A stretch of 64,000 nt of DNA from Panicum virgatum (GCF_016808335.1 NC_053136.1:62001-126000), one strand, 5' to 3'; counted from the stretch's first letter, positions 24,192-37,067 are shown. Program-made: numbers and translations. Notes: generated from the letters alone by a model not told the origin.

Positions 24192-27100
24192 CAAGATTTT
24201 CCATTCCGGAATTTAAAAAAAATCGGTGACCACCGAAAAATGTGAAATATCGGGAATATCGGGACAAATTCAAATAAATTTAATTTTTTAAAAAAAAAAT
24301 TGCAGAATTTCACTAGAAACTACGTCTAGTCCACCCTATATCATAATTGTATATAAGAAACAAACAAACAAGACCATTTCACATGTTATAGCCAGATTAG
24401 ACAGCTTCAAGCATCTCAATATGTCAATGACTCATCAATCCTAAATGCTGTACCTGACTAAAGTGTCCCCACAAAATACAATCCATATTACAGTCCCTAG
24501 TACATGCTTGAAGCACAGAGCACCAATGTAGATCCCAAATGAACATCATTTCCATTGCAAAATACAGGAGCGCACATCAAACCCAAAAAATAAACTTGGA
24601 CAAAGAACATGCACCAACTAGGAGTGTTCCTGCCGCATCTGAACCAAGAGGCCTACAAAATAGACATGAAAATTTTCAAAATCTGAAACAACAAATGGCT
24701 TAAGCATGCTCTTGCTGTTGTTAAAACAATACTTTGCATTTGTAGGCCTTGTTTGGTATAAGTTCGACAAACTTTCTATTTACTTCTAATGATCATAGCA
24801 TATATGAAAGAGGAATTTCTCATCTTGAACATGTAAGAGGGTCACATAAAAAATCTTTTACTGTGCATCAAATGAAAACTGAGCAAGTGTTAAAAGCATT
24901 GTAAAGTAACCTTTTAGAGTTCGGAGACAGCCTTGAGAGTTGGCTTCTTCTTCCTAGTTGATCTTGGACGGATAGAGCAGCTTGGCCTTCCAATTGTAAC
25001 TCCTGAACGGCAGGCTGCACCACCACCACGGGCTCTACGTCCACTACTTCCAGCGCCTATCACAGATCATATTTTTCAAAAAATAAAGAAACAAGCAAGA
25101 TAACAATAATCAGTTCTTGAATTTGATTGAAACTCAGTACAGATTGATCTCCCCCCACATCATCAGCACCTATGCAGCAAATAAGGAAAAAAAATTATGT
25201 TGTTGACCATTTATCAAAATTACTCAAGCTAATAGAAACTCACCATCACCATCCTCTTCAGAGGCGGAGCTGCTGTCCCCTGTCTCAGCATACACAGGGC
25301 TACCATGTGCAGAATCCGACTCATAGTCATCTACGAATTCTTCCTCATCATCCAATCCCACCTTCCCTTTCTTCTGACCACCATTTCTACCAAAACAAAG
25401 CTTCCTCTTGAATGCAGCCACTTCTTCTGGTTGCATCTATAGCTCATCAATGAGGAAGCCACCAGGTGTGGTCCAATCATCATCATAGTCATCATATTCA
25501 TCCAGAATTGGTGCAGATTCAGTCATGGAGTTGGACGGCCAATCCATAATTGGATTCTCTTCATCGAATAAGGCAACATCCATCATCATGCTACATGGAT
25601 CTACCTCCTTGTGTTGTTGAAGGTTCTGGAAATCTATTTCAAACTGTTGGATAGACAACTTTAAGTTATAATGCACATATACTAGCTTATGCAGCTTCTC
25701 ATAACCTAATCGGTTTCTCAATTTAGTATGAACTAAAGCAAATGTGCTCCAATTCCTTTCACACCCACTGGATGACATGCATTGTGAGACAATGAGTTTT
25801 GCAAGTTTTTGTAATTCTTTGCACTGTCCTCCGTATTGAGTCCACCATTGAGCTGCAACGAACTAAGAAAATTAGCGATTGCACGATAAAACACATGCAA
25901 TTTGATCTGTCCAAGAAATAATACACTACCTGCTTTTGTTTGACCACGAAGTGCCGAACTCCGAGCCTCAATTGATCCAAACAATAGTTTCTTTTCACAA
26001 AAGATATTTGCATATTGGTCAATCGCGATTGATGCCTCTGTAGGTGAGCTTGCTACCTTCTTAAGTGCCATTGTTACTGCAAACTGAGCACTGTGATGCT
26101 TTGCAAAATTTTGTTGATAGAGTGATTGAGGATCAAGGGCAGCCGCTACAATGGGAAAAAAAGAACATAAGTATCAGAAAAAACAACATTAGTTCAGCTA
26201 TTGAAAAAGAAAGCAAATAGCAGCAGCAGTTCATAAAAGGATACAAGTGACAGGTAAAATCCATGGAATAATTGTCATTTAAATTTTTACCTGCAAGCAT
26301 TAGAGTCTCATTGAGAAGATATCTTGTCCTCCTATTGATTACTTCATTTATCCTATCTAGGAGACTTCTTGTCACACGTTCATCATGCTTTAAGGTAGCA
26401 AATATATCACTTTGTGCCTTCAACATCTTTGGGATGAACCCAGAAATGGTCCCATTCTTCTGCTGGTCAGCAAAGCGAAGCACTGAATAAAGTGGTGTGA
26501 CAGCTTTCAAAACCAATTCGACATTATCCCACCAGAGCCTACTTGTCAAGCAATCATATGTGAATTTGTGGTCTTCCTCATGTCTCCAATCATTATTTTT
26601 CTAGTCACTAGATATTATCCATGCTTCAAACTTATCTCGCCTATCCATGAAACTTTCCAGGAACAAGAAAATAGTGCCAAACCTGGTGGCATTCCATCGA
26701 ATCAACTCCCCTGCAATCTTCTCTCTCATCATAGCATGAAGCCTGAAAAGATAGAAAGAGGTGAGTGCACTTGTAAAAAGCATATGTAAGACCACTTGTA
26801 AAGATAGGAGAGTCACCTGTTATGGTTGTACAAGAACCTGCAAATCCTTTTTGCACTATCCACTACTGTCTCAACCTCAATAAAATGTGCTATCTCCTTC
26901 AACATCAAGTTTATAGTGTGGGCTGCACATGGTTGCCAAGTGATATGTTTATACTCAGCTGTGAGTTGCTTGCATGCTTTCTTGTAGTTGGAACCATTGT
27001 CAGTCACAATCTGAACCACAAACTCTACTCCAATCTCTTCAACAACTACTGTTTTGATACAATCATAAACAAATTCAGCATTTTGAATATAGCCAATTGC

Positions 27101-29194
27101 ATTAACAGTCTTATGGAAGAACATTTGGCCATTGCAAAATATCATGAAGTTAATAATACACATCTTGGTAGGTCCTGTCCATGAATCACACATGACAGTA
27201 ACCCCAAAACGACTCCAATTTTCCTTATAATCTTCCATGTGAGCCTTTAGGTCATTGTAGTTCATGTCTAGTAATGGGCCATCTATATCTCTTCCTGTCG
27301 GAATAGACACACCCTCACCAAGCTGTTGAGCTAATTTAATGGCTGCTATAAAATATGGGTTATCTGTTTTCCTACCAGGAATATCATCAGAATGGAACCA
27401 CTTGGCCAAAGCTTTTCCAAGTCTTGCTTTGGCATCCCCCCTTGCAGCATAGTGTCCACCCTAAGCTGTGTGGGTGCAATGCTACGTGCCAAATCTATAC
27501 CAAATGGAGCTTGTGAAACACTTAACTCCGATAAAACCTATCCATTCTTGTCTGAGTACCCGAGCAACTTGCTCTACCCAAAGGCGGGGTGCTGCTACTT
27601 GCCCTACCTAAAGGAGGGGTACTGCTACCTACCCTACCAAAAGGAGGGCTGCTACCACTTCCCCTAGTTTTCCTCAATGATTCTTTTAATGCCCAATCAA
27701 TCTGCCCCGCTTCATCACGAGGAATGTTAGCCCTTCTATGATCTTCATATGCTTCATCCTGAATTGCTTTTTGCACATAGAGACGACGTTCTTTCATATC
27801 AGCCCTCCTTTTTCTTCCTTCTGCATCTTTATCCAGCATTATCCTCCTCACAAACCTTGGCACATAAGGGCATGGCACAACATCCCCTTGTAAACTAGCT
27901 AGATGATTTCTGAGACGAGTTACACCTCCACTTCCCTTTCTAGCATTACAGTAGCTACAGCTCCATCCAGTTTGTTTCCACTTCTCACCATGGCTCCATG
28001 GATCCTCAACAGGTCCTCGCAGCTTTACCTGAGCTCCTGAAATTTAAAAAAAAAAAAGAAATTTATGTTCACAGCTCCATCCATTGTAGTCCAACACATA
28101 CCGTTTATGTGTATTACGTTACAAACTGATTACATTCTACATATGGCTATCATCATGCTTAATAATAATTATTCTACACAGCAATAAAACCATATTTTCC
28201 ACTAGAGAACGTATAGAGGCTTACCATTTTTAGCAGTCACAATGTCGCCAGCTCCACTGGCTGAGCCAACATCACCATCGCTGACAGGTACCTCCCTCCC
28301 CGTCCCATTGTCTTGGCGCTGCACCCTCTCCCTGTCCATGGCAGTGATGGTTCACTGGCACAGCCGGCCACATATAAGAATAAGATTAGCCTTGGCAGTA
28401 AATTTTTTTTATCATATTCCTAACTAGAAAGATGAATCTATGGATAAAAGTTGCTCGGTTAAATTAGTAGGGCACTACATGGAAAGGAAGCACTACAGTG
28501 AATCAAAATTAGTTGGCACATGAATCGATCTCTCAATTTAGCATATAAAAATTAGTTGGCACAAGAATCGATCTCTCAAATTAGCATATAGCTCATAGAT
28601 GCAGGCATGCAGCTTCTAGCGAACACAAGAACAAATCAAATCTTCGAGATACACTTGCCTGGGTGAAGAACGGCACAGTCGCTACTTGCTCCTATTGCTG
28701 GCACAGTCGCTACTTGCTCCTCCTGCTGGCATAGTCGCGGCCCTTGCTCCTGCTGATGCTGGCACGAGACTGAAGAAGACCAAGCTGCGGCGTGTGTCCG
28801 AGCGGCGAGCCTTGCGAGCCGCAAGCACTACGGGCCAGCCAATGCCGAGGGAGGGAGGAGGTTCACGGGATGAAGGCGCGAAGGAGTAGGAGACCTAGTT
28901 GTGTGGGCGCTCGGCACACGGCCGCCGCCGCCCGGCGCCTGCGTACGTGTGAGCCGCCGCCGCAAGAGATGCAGATGGGGGAATAGGAAATTTGGGGGCG
29001 ATTTTAGGGTTTGGGGGGTCTTTAGGCGCGTGGGCCGGCGGGGAAAGACATTTCGGGCCGGATTGGCGCGGTTCTGGGGCGGGAGTCCGAATTCACATGA
29101 AATTTTTTGGCCGGTACTTTTTTTTATCGGGACCCACCGATATACACGATATATCGGGTGTATCGGCGAAATTTCGCCGAAAATGTTTTCCTTG
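24192..29194 (-). mobile_element. hAT DNA transposon, complete ends
   Basis: The element is 5003 bp and flanked by the perfect 8-bp duplication ATCTGAAC (24184-24191 and 29195-29202), the hallmark of hAT insertion. The paralogous exon near 44254 shows the single unfilled site. The ends are imperfect inverted repeats (CAAGATTTTCC at left; CAAGGAAAACA reading in from the right). Subterminal repeats containing tatcggg lie just inside both ends (24248-24270 and 29125-29165). The transposase gene is on the minus strand, transcribed from the GC-rich right side (about 28640-29000). Confidence 0.93.
24905..28036 (-). CDS. hAT transposase (BED, DUF659, hATC), multi-exon, one TAG
   Basis: Read right to left. 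A BED-type zinc finger begins near 28030 (WSCSYCNARKGSGGVTRLRN, then H). DUF659 spans 27409-26830 (VTVMCDSWTG, IVTDNGSNYKKAC, WQPCAAHTINLML). Middle exons lie at 26816-26600, 26549-26133 and about 26071-25930. The C-terminal hAT dimerisation region starts near 25855 (QWWTQYGG, CSSS-like MSSSGCERNWSTFALVHTKL). An acidic tail (25436-25224) and a basic tail exon (about 25058-24905) end the protein. Splice-like borders separate most pieces. An in-frame TAG at 25437-25439 sits in the tail, and one apparent frame change lies near 27420-27520. Such transposases cut and paste the element by a DDE mechanism. It may be weakly or recently inactivated. Confidence 0.78.
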
Positions 29195-30032
29195 ATCTGA
29201 ACATCCCCGGCGGCGACCCCGCCGCGGTGGGCGCCGGCGTCCGCGACATGCTCAACCAGACCGCCCAGCTCGCGGTCGCCAGGACCGCCAGGATGGACGG
29301 CTCCAGCGGCACCGTCAGGACCACGCTCTACCCCTTGGCGCAGTGCACGCCGGATCTGTCCACCGCCGACTGCCTGGCGTGCCTGTAGGGGCTCATCGGC
29401 GTGCTCAACGCCACCACATCGGTGCGCCTCGGAGGCCAAATCCACGTCCTGCGCTGCCACCTCAAGTACGAGAACATGAGGTTCTTCAACGATGACAACG
29501 CCTCCATGGTCCGGATCACGCCGTCGTCGTCTGTGACTCCGGCACCGCCGGCTCCCACCACCAACAAAACTACTAGAGCTAGGCCGCCTTGGGTGATTCC
29601 CCTGATCGTGGCGCCTCCTGTGGCGGCGCTACTCTACTTCGTCGTCTTCTACTGCCGCCGCCGGCGAACAAGACGGAGATCGAGATACACAAGAGGTTAG
29701 TTATGGCTTCTTCCTTTATTTACTGCTTACCGATGAAGAATTATATTGCTTTCCAATATAATGACCCCATGCATCTCTTTTACTGTCGTGCAGGCAATGT
29801 CAGATTCTTACGACAAAACAACAACTTGCAGCACCAAGGAGTGGATTGGGAAATGGAGGCCGAGCTCTCGGAGTTTTCGGTCTTCGACTTCGATGACATA
29901 CTGGACGCCACAGATAACTTTTCCGAAGAGAACAAACTGGGGGAAGGTGGCTTTGGCCCCGTATACAAGGTAGTAAATGTTAAAATGTCGTACATACTCC
30001 ACTCCTGTCCTTCCTGTCGAATTTTCCTCATA

Positions 30033-30113
30033 TATATATATATATATATGTATATATATGTATATATATATGTATATATATGTATATATATATATGTATA
30101 TATATATGCATTC
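30033..30113. repeat. TA/TATG microsatellite in CRK intron
   Basis: Runs of TA broken by single G residues (tatatatg units) in the intron between the glycine-loop exon and the next kinase exon. It is absent from the paralogue, which is cut off at 45084. Confidence 0.95.
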
Positions 30114-31341
30114 TTATATGTGAAAACTGCAAATAAAATGATTGAATTGCGTCATAAACAAATAATGGAATTCCATTTTGAATCCGAGTATGTACCTCTT
30201 ATATGTTTGACTGGGAGTGTTTCCCGATGGAGTTGAGATAGCTGTCAAGAGGCTCGCTTCACATTCAGGACGAGGTTTCGTGGAGTTCAAGAACGAGGTA
30301 CAACTCATAGCCAAACTCCAGCACACAAATCTCGTTAAGCTCTTGGGATGCTGCTCTCAAGGAGACGAGAAAATCTTGGTCTATGAATACTTGCCAAACA
30401 AAAGCTTGGACTTCTTTATCTTTGGTATGTACATGTTAATTTATCTGCAGTCATTTCTGAAATTAAGTTTCAAACTGTTCACATAGAGTAGATGTCTCAA
30501 GACACATTAAAACTTTCTCCAAATTCTCAGTTACAATGTTGCATATTTCCTTTTGTATATACTAACATTCAATTGGTGATGCGCAAGCAGATGAAACTAG
30601 AAAAACTTTGTTAGATTGGAACAAACGCCTAGATATAATTGAAGGAATAGCGGAAGGACTTCTCTACCGGCATAAGCACTCCCGGTTGCGTGTCATACAT
30701 CGAGACCTTAAACCAAGTAACATTCTCTTGGACAACGAAATGAATCCTAAAATTTCGGACTTTGGGCTAGCAAAAATATTTAGCTCAAATAACACCGAAG
30801 AAAGCACTACAAGGAGAGTGGTCGGTACATAGTAAGTATTGCACAAATTCATCATTTTATTTGGACATCTATAGCACAAATCTACCATATATAGTAATTC
30901 TTTGACATATCATTTCAGTGGCTACATGGCTCCCGAGTATGCATCTGACGGCCTCTTCTCTATCAAATCAGATGTATTCAGCTTTGGTGTTCTCCTTCTT
31001 GAGATCCTTAGTGGAAAAAGGAATTCTGATAGCCAAGAATGTGGAGATTTTATCAATGTCCTTGGATATGTAAGTTTCCTGACACACATATAGCATTCTT
31101 TTGTTAATTTGGTATCATATCTATGTTACTTATTATGTAATGAAGTTACAAACAGGCATGGCAATTATATGAAGAGGAAAGATGGAGTGAACTCATTGAT
31201 ACATCATTGGTACCCATGCATAACTTGGCTGAAATAAGAAGGTGCATGAACATTGCTCTGCTATGTGTTCAAGAGAACGCAGCAGATAGACCAACCATGT
31301 TAGATGTTGTTGCAATGCTAAGTAGCAAGACTAAGATCCAT

Positions 31342-34300
31342 GTCCCTTCAGAGAGTCAAACCGCAGATATCCTAACCAAACCACTTCAGCAGAACACCTT
31401 TGCTCGCTTGCGAGGGGAGCTTGGGGTTTGTTACCCCTTTTGATCGCTGACTTTTCCTTGGTTTGCATTGTGCATATGCATTGTACATTTATGTATTTTG
31501 CATTGCTTCACTTGCACTAGCATTCTTGTATACATTGCTATAATCTCCTAGTGCTTGCTAGTGTGAGTTTATAAATGTGATCATGTATAGCTTGCTCCAC
31601 TGTGTATTTGACATCATCTGAGTCAAGCTATTTTGATTTGAAAACTTGAAAACATGGTTACCCTGTCTTGGCTACTAGCATGTTAGGGCGTGTTGATATG
31701 CTTTGCTATCTCATTCATGCTAGTGTAGCCTTTCGTTCAGCAATTCATACTTGACATGATATAAAACTGATAAAATTGCTTGAATTGTGCTTGAAATGGA
31801 ATGGAAAGATCCATGTGGGATTGCTTGTCGCACTGATCGAGCTTTCGGGACAGCTCACTTTGCACTTGTGAGAACCCGGGCAAGGCTGTGCATGATTGAA
31901 ACGAGTACCTTAAGCTTTTGATTGCCTTTGGCATAGGCTTGGTCTCGTTTCTAAGTAAAGCATGGCAAGCTCTCAACCCCTGGCATTAAAATTGCTTGAT
32001 ATAATTTGATTACAGAATGAATGTTCACAACATGTTTTGACTGAAATTGGCTCACCTGTATGAGTTTGATTAGCACTATTTTCCTTTCCCTACTTGTTAG
32101 TGCTAGATCATGGGTGATGCTTTTATTTTTCCTGAACTGAACTTGCCTAGCTCTAGACTGATTTGATATACCCTGTTGAGCTAGATGCAGGTCTTGTTTA
32201 TGGATGCACACGTGCTTGTGACTAGATGTTGCTCATATCCTTGTATCCCTGAATGCTTTCACTTACACCTCCTGCATTGCATTCATTGCTTAGCATCTGT
32301 TCAGGGGGAGTCTCAGCTTCAGGGGGAGCTTTTGGTCTATTTGGGCTTGATGTGTTAATGTGCCAACAAGGGGGAGAAGTTTTTGGGGAGAGAAGTGATC
32401 GAACAAGGGGGTGTTTGATTTTTGAACTTATTGTGCACAGGGCTTTGAGAGTGCATCATTTTGGTGAGAGTTGCACGTGTGAGGGGGAAATGCATTTCAG
32501 GGGGAGTTTCTGCTTTGTTTGTGGCTCCTGGTTTCTTCGTTTTCCCTCTGCTTCTTGCATGACTGCGTCGTGCTTTACCTCTGTCTTTGAGGAGTCATAT
32601 TTCGGCTTGTGATCGATTGCGTCGAGCCGTTGCCCTTATCTTTGGGGATCGATCTTTGCTTAGTCAAGTGACTTGTTCTTGCTTCTTTCGAGCTTTTGTC
32701 ACTTGTTCGAGTTCTGCTTCTTCTTTGTTCTTCTCGGTTTTTGTTTCTCTCTTAGTTCGCTTTGTGGTGTGTTGACAATGCACTCATCAAGGGGGAGATT
32801 GAGGAATGAGAGTACTCTATCCTGCTTGTGATGAGTGAATTGTCAACCGTGCGGTGTGATCATGCACTTGGTCTTTGGATTGCAGGTACACGGGCGTCGA
32901 GTGTCGACGGAGAGTTGCCGTGGAGGAGCTCGGGCCGGGTGGCAGCTGTGGCGTCCACTACTGGATCGAGGGCGCAAGCGGCGACGGAAGGCGGGTTTCT
33001 TGGTTTGCGCCACAAAACCAAGGAGGCGGACGGTGGTGGAAGACGCCTAGTCGTGGAGGCACGAGCGTCGGTCTCGGGACTGACGGAGGCGACGGGCGTC
33101 GACGGCGTCTAGGGCCTCGCTGCGGGCGAGGAGGTGACGGGCGTCGGGTGGCGTCTAGGGCCGTCAGAAGGCCGAGGCGGGAACGGCGTCTAGGGCCACG
33201 GCGTGGAAGCGGGAATCTTCCCGCGCGTGGAGTTTTGGCGGTTTTCTCAAAACCGGCCACCTACCCGGATTTCGCGGACCCCCCAAAACCGTGAACCGGA
33301 TCTTCATCCACACGGTGGCATCGCGGAGAAGACTTCGACTCGAAGAAAGAACCTCGACCGTCGGATGAGTCCTTGTATCTTTTTCCAGTTTTGCTCCTAC
33401 GGGCTTTCTAGTGTCTAATAGAGTCTAGGGGTAGTTTAGCCTTTTGGATTGAGAGTTGTTGGGGTTAAAAACCCCCTCACCCCCTCACCCTCTCTCCCTC
33501 TTTTTTGGCCTGAGTAGCACGCCACCTCTCCCTCTCTCTAGTGCCCCTCTCTTCTTTCTCTCTTCCTCCCTCTCCTCTCTAGGAATTAGAGGTATGGATA
33601 ATTGAGGATTTTGTATTGAGATTGTTCGGGAAAGGAGGCCCATCCCTCCTTGTACCCTCCGGGGTTTTGAATTCATCTTGTTCTTGTTCATGAATTTCGA
33701 ATTTCTTTTGTCGATTCATGAGCATGAGTTGATGGCTTGATTCTAGATGATTTCGTGACTCTTTGAAGTGATTCAAAACCCTCTAGCCTTGTGCTAAAAC
33801 CCCCGAAATCACGAGTCACCACGAATCGAAGTTTTTGCATTCTTAAGAAAATCCCAATCTTGCTTCGAATTTTGTCGATTCCTCCCAAACCATGGAGTAA
33901 TTCGACGATTCCTTCCGTGGACATGTTCACAAGGCCTTTGTGATCGTGCCTACGAAGTTTGGTGAGCTTTGGACGTGATTTGGTCACTCGATCATCGAGT
34001 TTTCGAAAGAACGCGGGCTGGAAAGTATTTCTGGACTCTGTTTCATCTAGCACCGGATAAACCGACGCTTTGAAATTGTTTGCGTCGGATCATCCGGTGT
34101 ATAGGTTTTTCTCACGTTAGGGTTTTCTGCTTGTCGTCTGGCTGCACCGGTGCTTTCTCTCCAAAGTGCATCGGTTCAACCGGCGAGTGTCTTTTTGCTG
34201 CTGTTCTGCCCGTTTGACCGGCGTATAGGCTTTGGTGGACGTCGGTTTAACCGGCGCTCGTTGAGTCCGGTTTGAAGCGCCTCTGGACAACTGCACCAGC

Positions 34301-34693
34301 GTTCGACTTTGAATTTGTCAGATCATCCGGTGCAGGATCGTCGGTTGAACCGACGCTGTCTAAGGCACTGCATCGGATCAACCGGTGTTTGTTTTCTCCT
34401 GCTGCCGGCTCTGCTCGTCGGTTGAACCGACGCCATTCAAATTCAAGCGTCGGATCAACCGGTGAGGTATACCGTGCGTTGTTTCAGCTACTTCTTCTCG
34501 CTGCTTGTTTCCGCGCCACTTCTCGTTTGTCCTAGGATTGTTTTGTGTTAGTGTAGCTCTTCTATAGCTACTATACACTTCACCTAGGACTCAAGGGTTG
34601 GGTGTGTTTTTGGATCTTATGTCGAGGTTTCGATTGCGATAAATTTTGATCGGCTCCCATTCACCCCCCTCTGGTCGCCTTTTCGGTCCCTCA
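31342..34693 (+). mobile_element. SIRE-like Ty1/copia element, 3' end only
   Basis: It begins in the last residues of copia RNase H (SQTADILTKPLQQNTFARLR, stop at 31441), then about 1.36 kb of spacer with no convincing ORF, a polypurine tract (32787-32799) and a 1.9 kb LTR. Everything upstream of the RNase H tail is missing. The junction with the CRK kinase exon has no gap. The DILTKPL tail and GGGGGAG-rich spacer are typical of the SIRE/Maximus lineage. No 5' LTR is seen in the window. Confidence 0.85.
32800..34693 (+). repeat. 3' LTR of the SIRE-like element
   Basis: It starts TGAGGAATGAGAG directly after the purine tract caagggggaga and ends TTTTCGGTCCCTCA. A palindrome cluster of the form gcgtcggatcatccggtg fills 34050-34465. 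GC-rich coding-like stretches near 32880-33290 give overlapping ORFs on both strands, which I read as composition only. Confidence 0.75.
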
Positions 34694-34752
34694 GAAAATG
34701 CATGCATGTTACTACTGAAGAGCACAAATTCTGGTTGGCAGTGCTGTTACTA
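34694..34752 (+). repeat. Isolated copy of the 37101 repeat unit
   Basis: The sequence from aaaatgcatgcatg onward matches 37110-37165 and 37222-37265. It directly follows the copia LTR, so the copia insertion or a later deletion used this repeat. Confidence 0.75.
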
Positions 34753-34863
34753 AACTCCACAGAAATGAGAAACCGCCTAGTTAGGTGCTGCTGGTACGAA
34801 ATGCATGCTTTGGTACCACTAGTGTTACTACATACTACTCAGTACTGGTCAATTGTTTATGGT

Positions 34864-35440
34864 TGTAGTAAAATTCTGGGATTTTATGGCTTGTTGGCAA
34901 AAGAGATGGGGTGTATTAGGAACGGAATGTGGCAAGTGTGGATCCGCAAAAAACTGGTTACGCTTGTAGTAAATTTCTGGAATTTTATGTCATGTTGGCA
35001 GGAGAAGGGAGGTGTAATAGTACAAGAATGTGGCCACCCTGGACCTGCGAAAAAGTGTTTATGGTTTTAGTAAAATTCTAGGATTTTATGCCTTCTTGGC
35101 AAAGATGGAGTGTAATAGTACAAGAACGTGGCAAGCATCCATAAGAGGAAAACTGATTGTGCCTATAGTAAAATTCTGGGATTTTATGCCTTGTCAGCCA
35201 AACAGAGGTATAATAATGTAGTGAGTGTGGAACCGTAAAAATCTGGTTATGCATGTATTAAATTCCTGGGATTTTATTCCATGATGGAAAAAGAGAGGTG
35301 TACAAAATGTGGCTGTGGACATGCCAAATATCGTTTATAGTTGTAGTAAAATTTTAGATTTTTATGCCTTGTTTCTAAAACAGACGGGGTGTATAGTACA
35401 TGAATGTGGCCAATGCATATCTGTAGAATGCAAGAGATGC
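34864..35440 (+). repeat. Diverged minisatellite, six units of 88-103 bp
   Basis: Unit starts (gtagtaaaattctgggattt and variants) are at 34864, 34966, 35067, 35165, 35255 and 35343. Each unit continues with ttatgcc, a variable part, and a gtaca-gaatgtggc motif. Units differ by 15-30 percent by eye. No coding role is evident. Confidence 0.8.
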
Positions 35441-37060
35441 CCTGTTTCTAAAAATGATTGTTCCTTGTTAATTATTTGTAGAATGCAGTACTAAAATGCA
35501 TCGTTTATGGACTGGAGATGTATTGTAACTATAATAGATTATTTTCCTTTTTAATTGTACTCTACGGTTTTTATTTGTTTGAGGAATTAAGGTGTTCCAA
35601 CAATTCAGGTGATGTACAGCCATTCGGTGGAGAATACGAGCTAGCAGGTCAGCAAGCTCACAATGGTGCTGGAGTGCTGAGTACGGGCTAGAGGTTGAGC
35701 TGCAGCAGCAGCATGACCAACCGGTTTTTCCATGACCAGCTGGTTATTTTCCAGATTGTCTATTGTACTCGAAATTAGTGGAATTTGTGTTCTGTAAAAA
35801 TCAGTTCGATGTTTAGTTTACTTGTATATTTCCCTGGTTAATGATCATGTGCATTTCCTATGAAACAACTGGCTGGGTGCGAATGCACTCAATACAGAAA
35901 ATGTGGTGTATACTTTATTGCTTCTGTGTTTTAAATTTCATATGAAACATGTAAAGATCTCATTCTGAATACACAGTGGCGGTGAGGAACACCCACATGG
36001 ATTCATCACGATTTTCTTTCAAATAGTAAAAAATTGAGAAATTGCTGGATTCATCATGATTTTGACCAAATATTGATGTTTGCGACTAGTAAAATCCTAC
36101 TTAGGCTTTTAAATTTTGTGCAACCTCTGTGCTATTGAGCCGGTACAGGGCTGGGACCGAAGTCAGAAATCCCTTCGTAAAATCCCTTTGTCTTTACTAC
36201 CAGGAAGTGTTACTCGTAACAAACTATCAGCCCGAGAAGTCATAAATCCCTACCATAATTAATCTTTGCTTTATTGACATCAAAGCATAAAATCCATGGT
36301 CTTTACTGCACCGTTTATTGCTCTACACTAGCCGCGATGCTTCTCTAGCAACCTGACGTAGCAAGTCATAAAATTGCACTTATTTACTACACGCAAACCT
36401 GAACTCCGCCGCTGGCCGGGGTTAGAGGTGGGTACTAAATAATATTCAGTACCCAGGGTACCAAATAGCGGTATATAGATACAGCGCTTTTATGTATCCA
36501 TTGCCATTCTACATATTTGACCCTGATTTTGCATGGGCACGATCACAGCGAGTCAGTGACCCATTCATGTGATGATCATGGATAGTATGTGAATTGCTTA
36601 CAGGCTTTGATGTGAACATTAACATTAGTTACTAAATCAGGAAGCCAGTAGCAGGCCATTAAAGTTGAGCTTCCATTTCCATGGCCCCCAGTGGTCTGGG
36701 TTTGGAATGAGCTGGGCTTTACAATAACTGCTTGCTCGTTTGGATTTACAGCCCAAGAACCAAGATAGGGGTGGAGACAGGCCGGTCATATTTGTAGGCT
36801 TAAGTTAATTAGCACATGCTGTTACTCCATTCCTGGCTCTGCCCCTATTTTGAGTTTCTTGTTTGCGATTTGCTTATGTTCCCATCATAAAGATTAATTG
36901 TAGACTAGAGGAATATGAAATCAGTGCACTCTACATATATATGCCACGGCCAATTAAGTTGGTATATGTGATTTGAGTCTTGTGGGTAGGAGGAGTGTAT
37001 CTGATGATGATCCATATTTGTAAAAAAAAAGGGGTTCTTTTTCCAGACTTCGCACACAAA
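35441..37060. other. Intergenic, no gene seen
   Basis: AT-rich sequence with no domain, no long ORF and no repeat that I recognise. The short ORFs here have no family features. Confidence 0.5.
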
Positions 37061-37067
37061 ACGCGGG

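Larger units (their letters stand above)
23096..31341 (+). pseudogene. CRK receptor kinase broken by LTR remnant, hAT and copia
   Basis: Pieces in order: ATG and signal peptide 23096-23151; a deletion junction into an LTR remnant (to 23939); DUF26 sequence 23940-24191; a hAT insertion 24192-29194; the second DUF26, with a TAG at 29386-29388, and membrane segment ([20 protein letters not shown]) to about 29695; glycine loop exon 29794-29969 ([11 protein letters not shown]); exons 30218-30424 (IAVKRL), 30591-30831 ([17 protein letters not shown]), 30919-31069 and 31156 to about 31341. The last exon is cut inside the C lobe and joined in frame to copia sequence. At the TAG the paralogue at 44460 has CAG. 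It has no route to a full receptor. Confidence 0.9.

Noticed and set aside
28640..29190. ORF of 210 codons on the minus strand crossing the hAT right end
   Set aside because: It joins CRK sequence to the transposon end by chance across the insertion boundary.
32828..33294. ORFs of 94-139 codons on both strands
   Set aside because: GC-rich Gly/Arg sequence inside the SIRE LTR, no family features.
33300..34050. Possible host exons between LTR landmarks
   Set aside because: The stretch is inside the LTR bounded at 32800 and 34693; no splice-consistent frame with known similarity.
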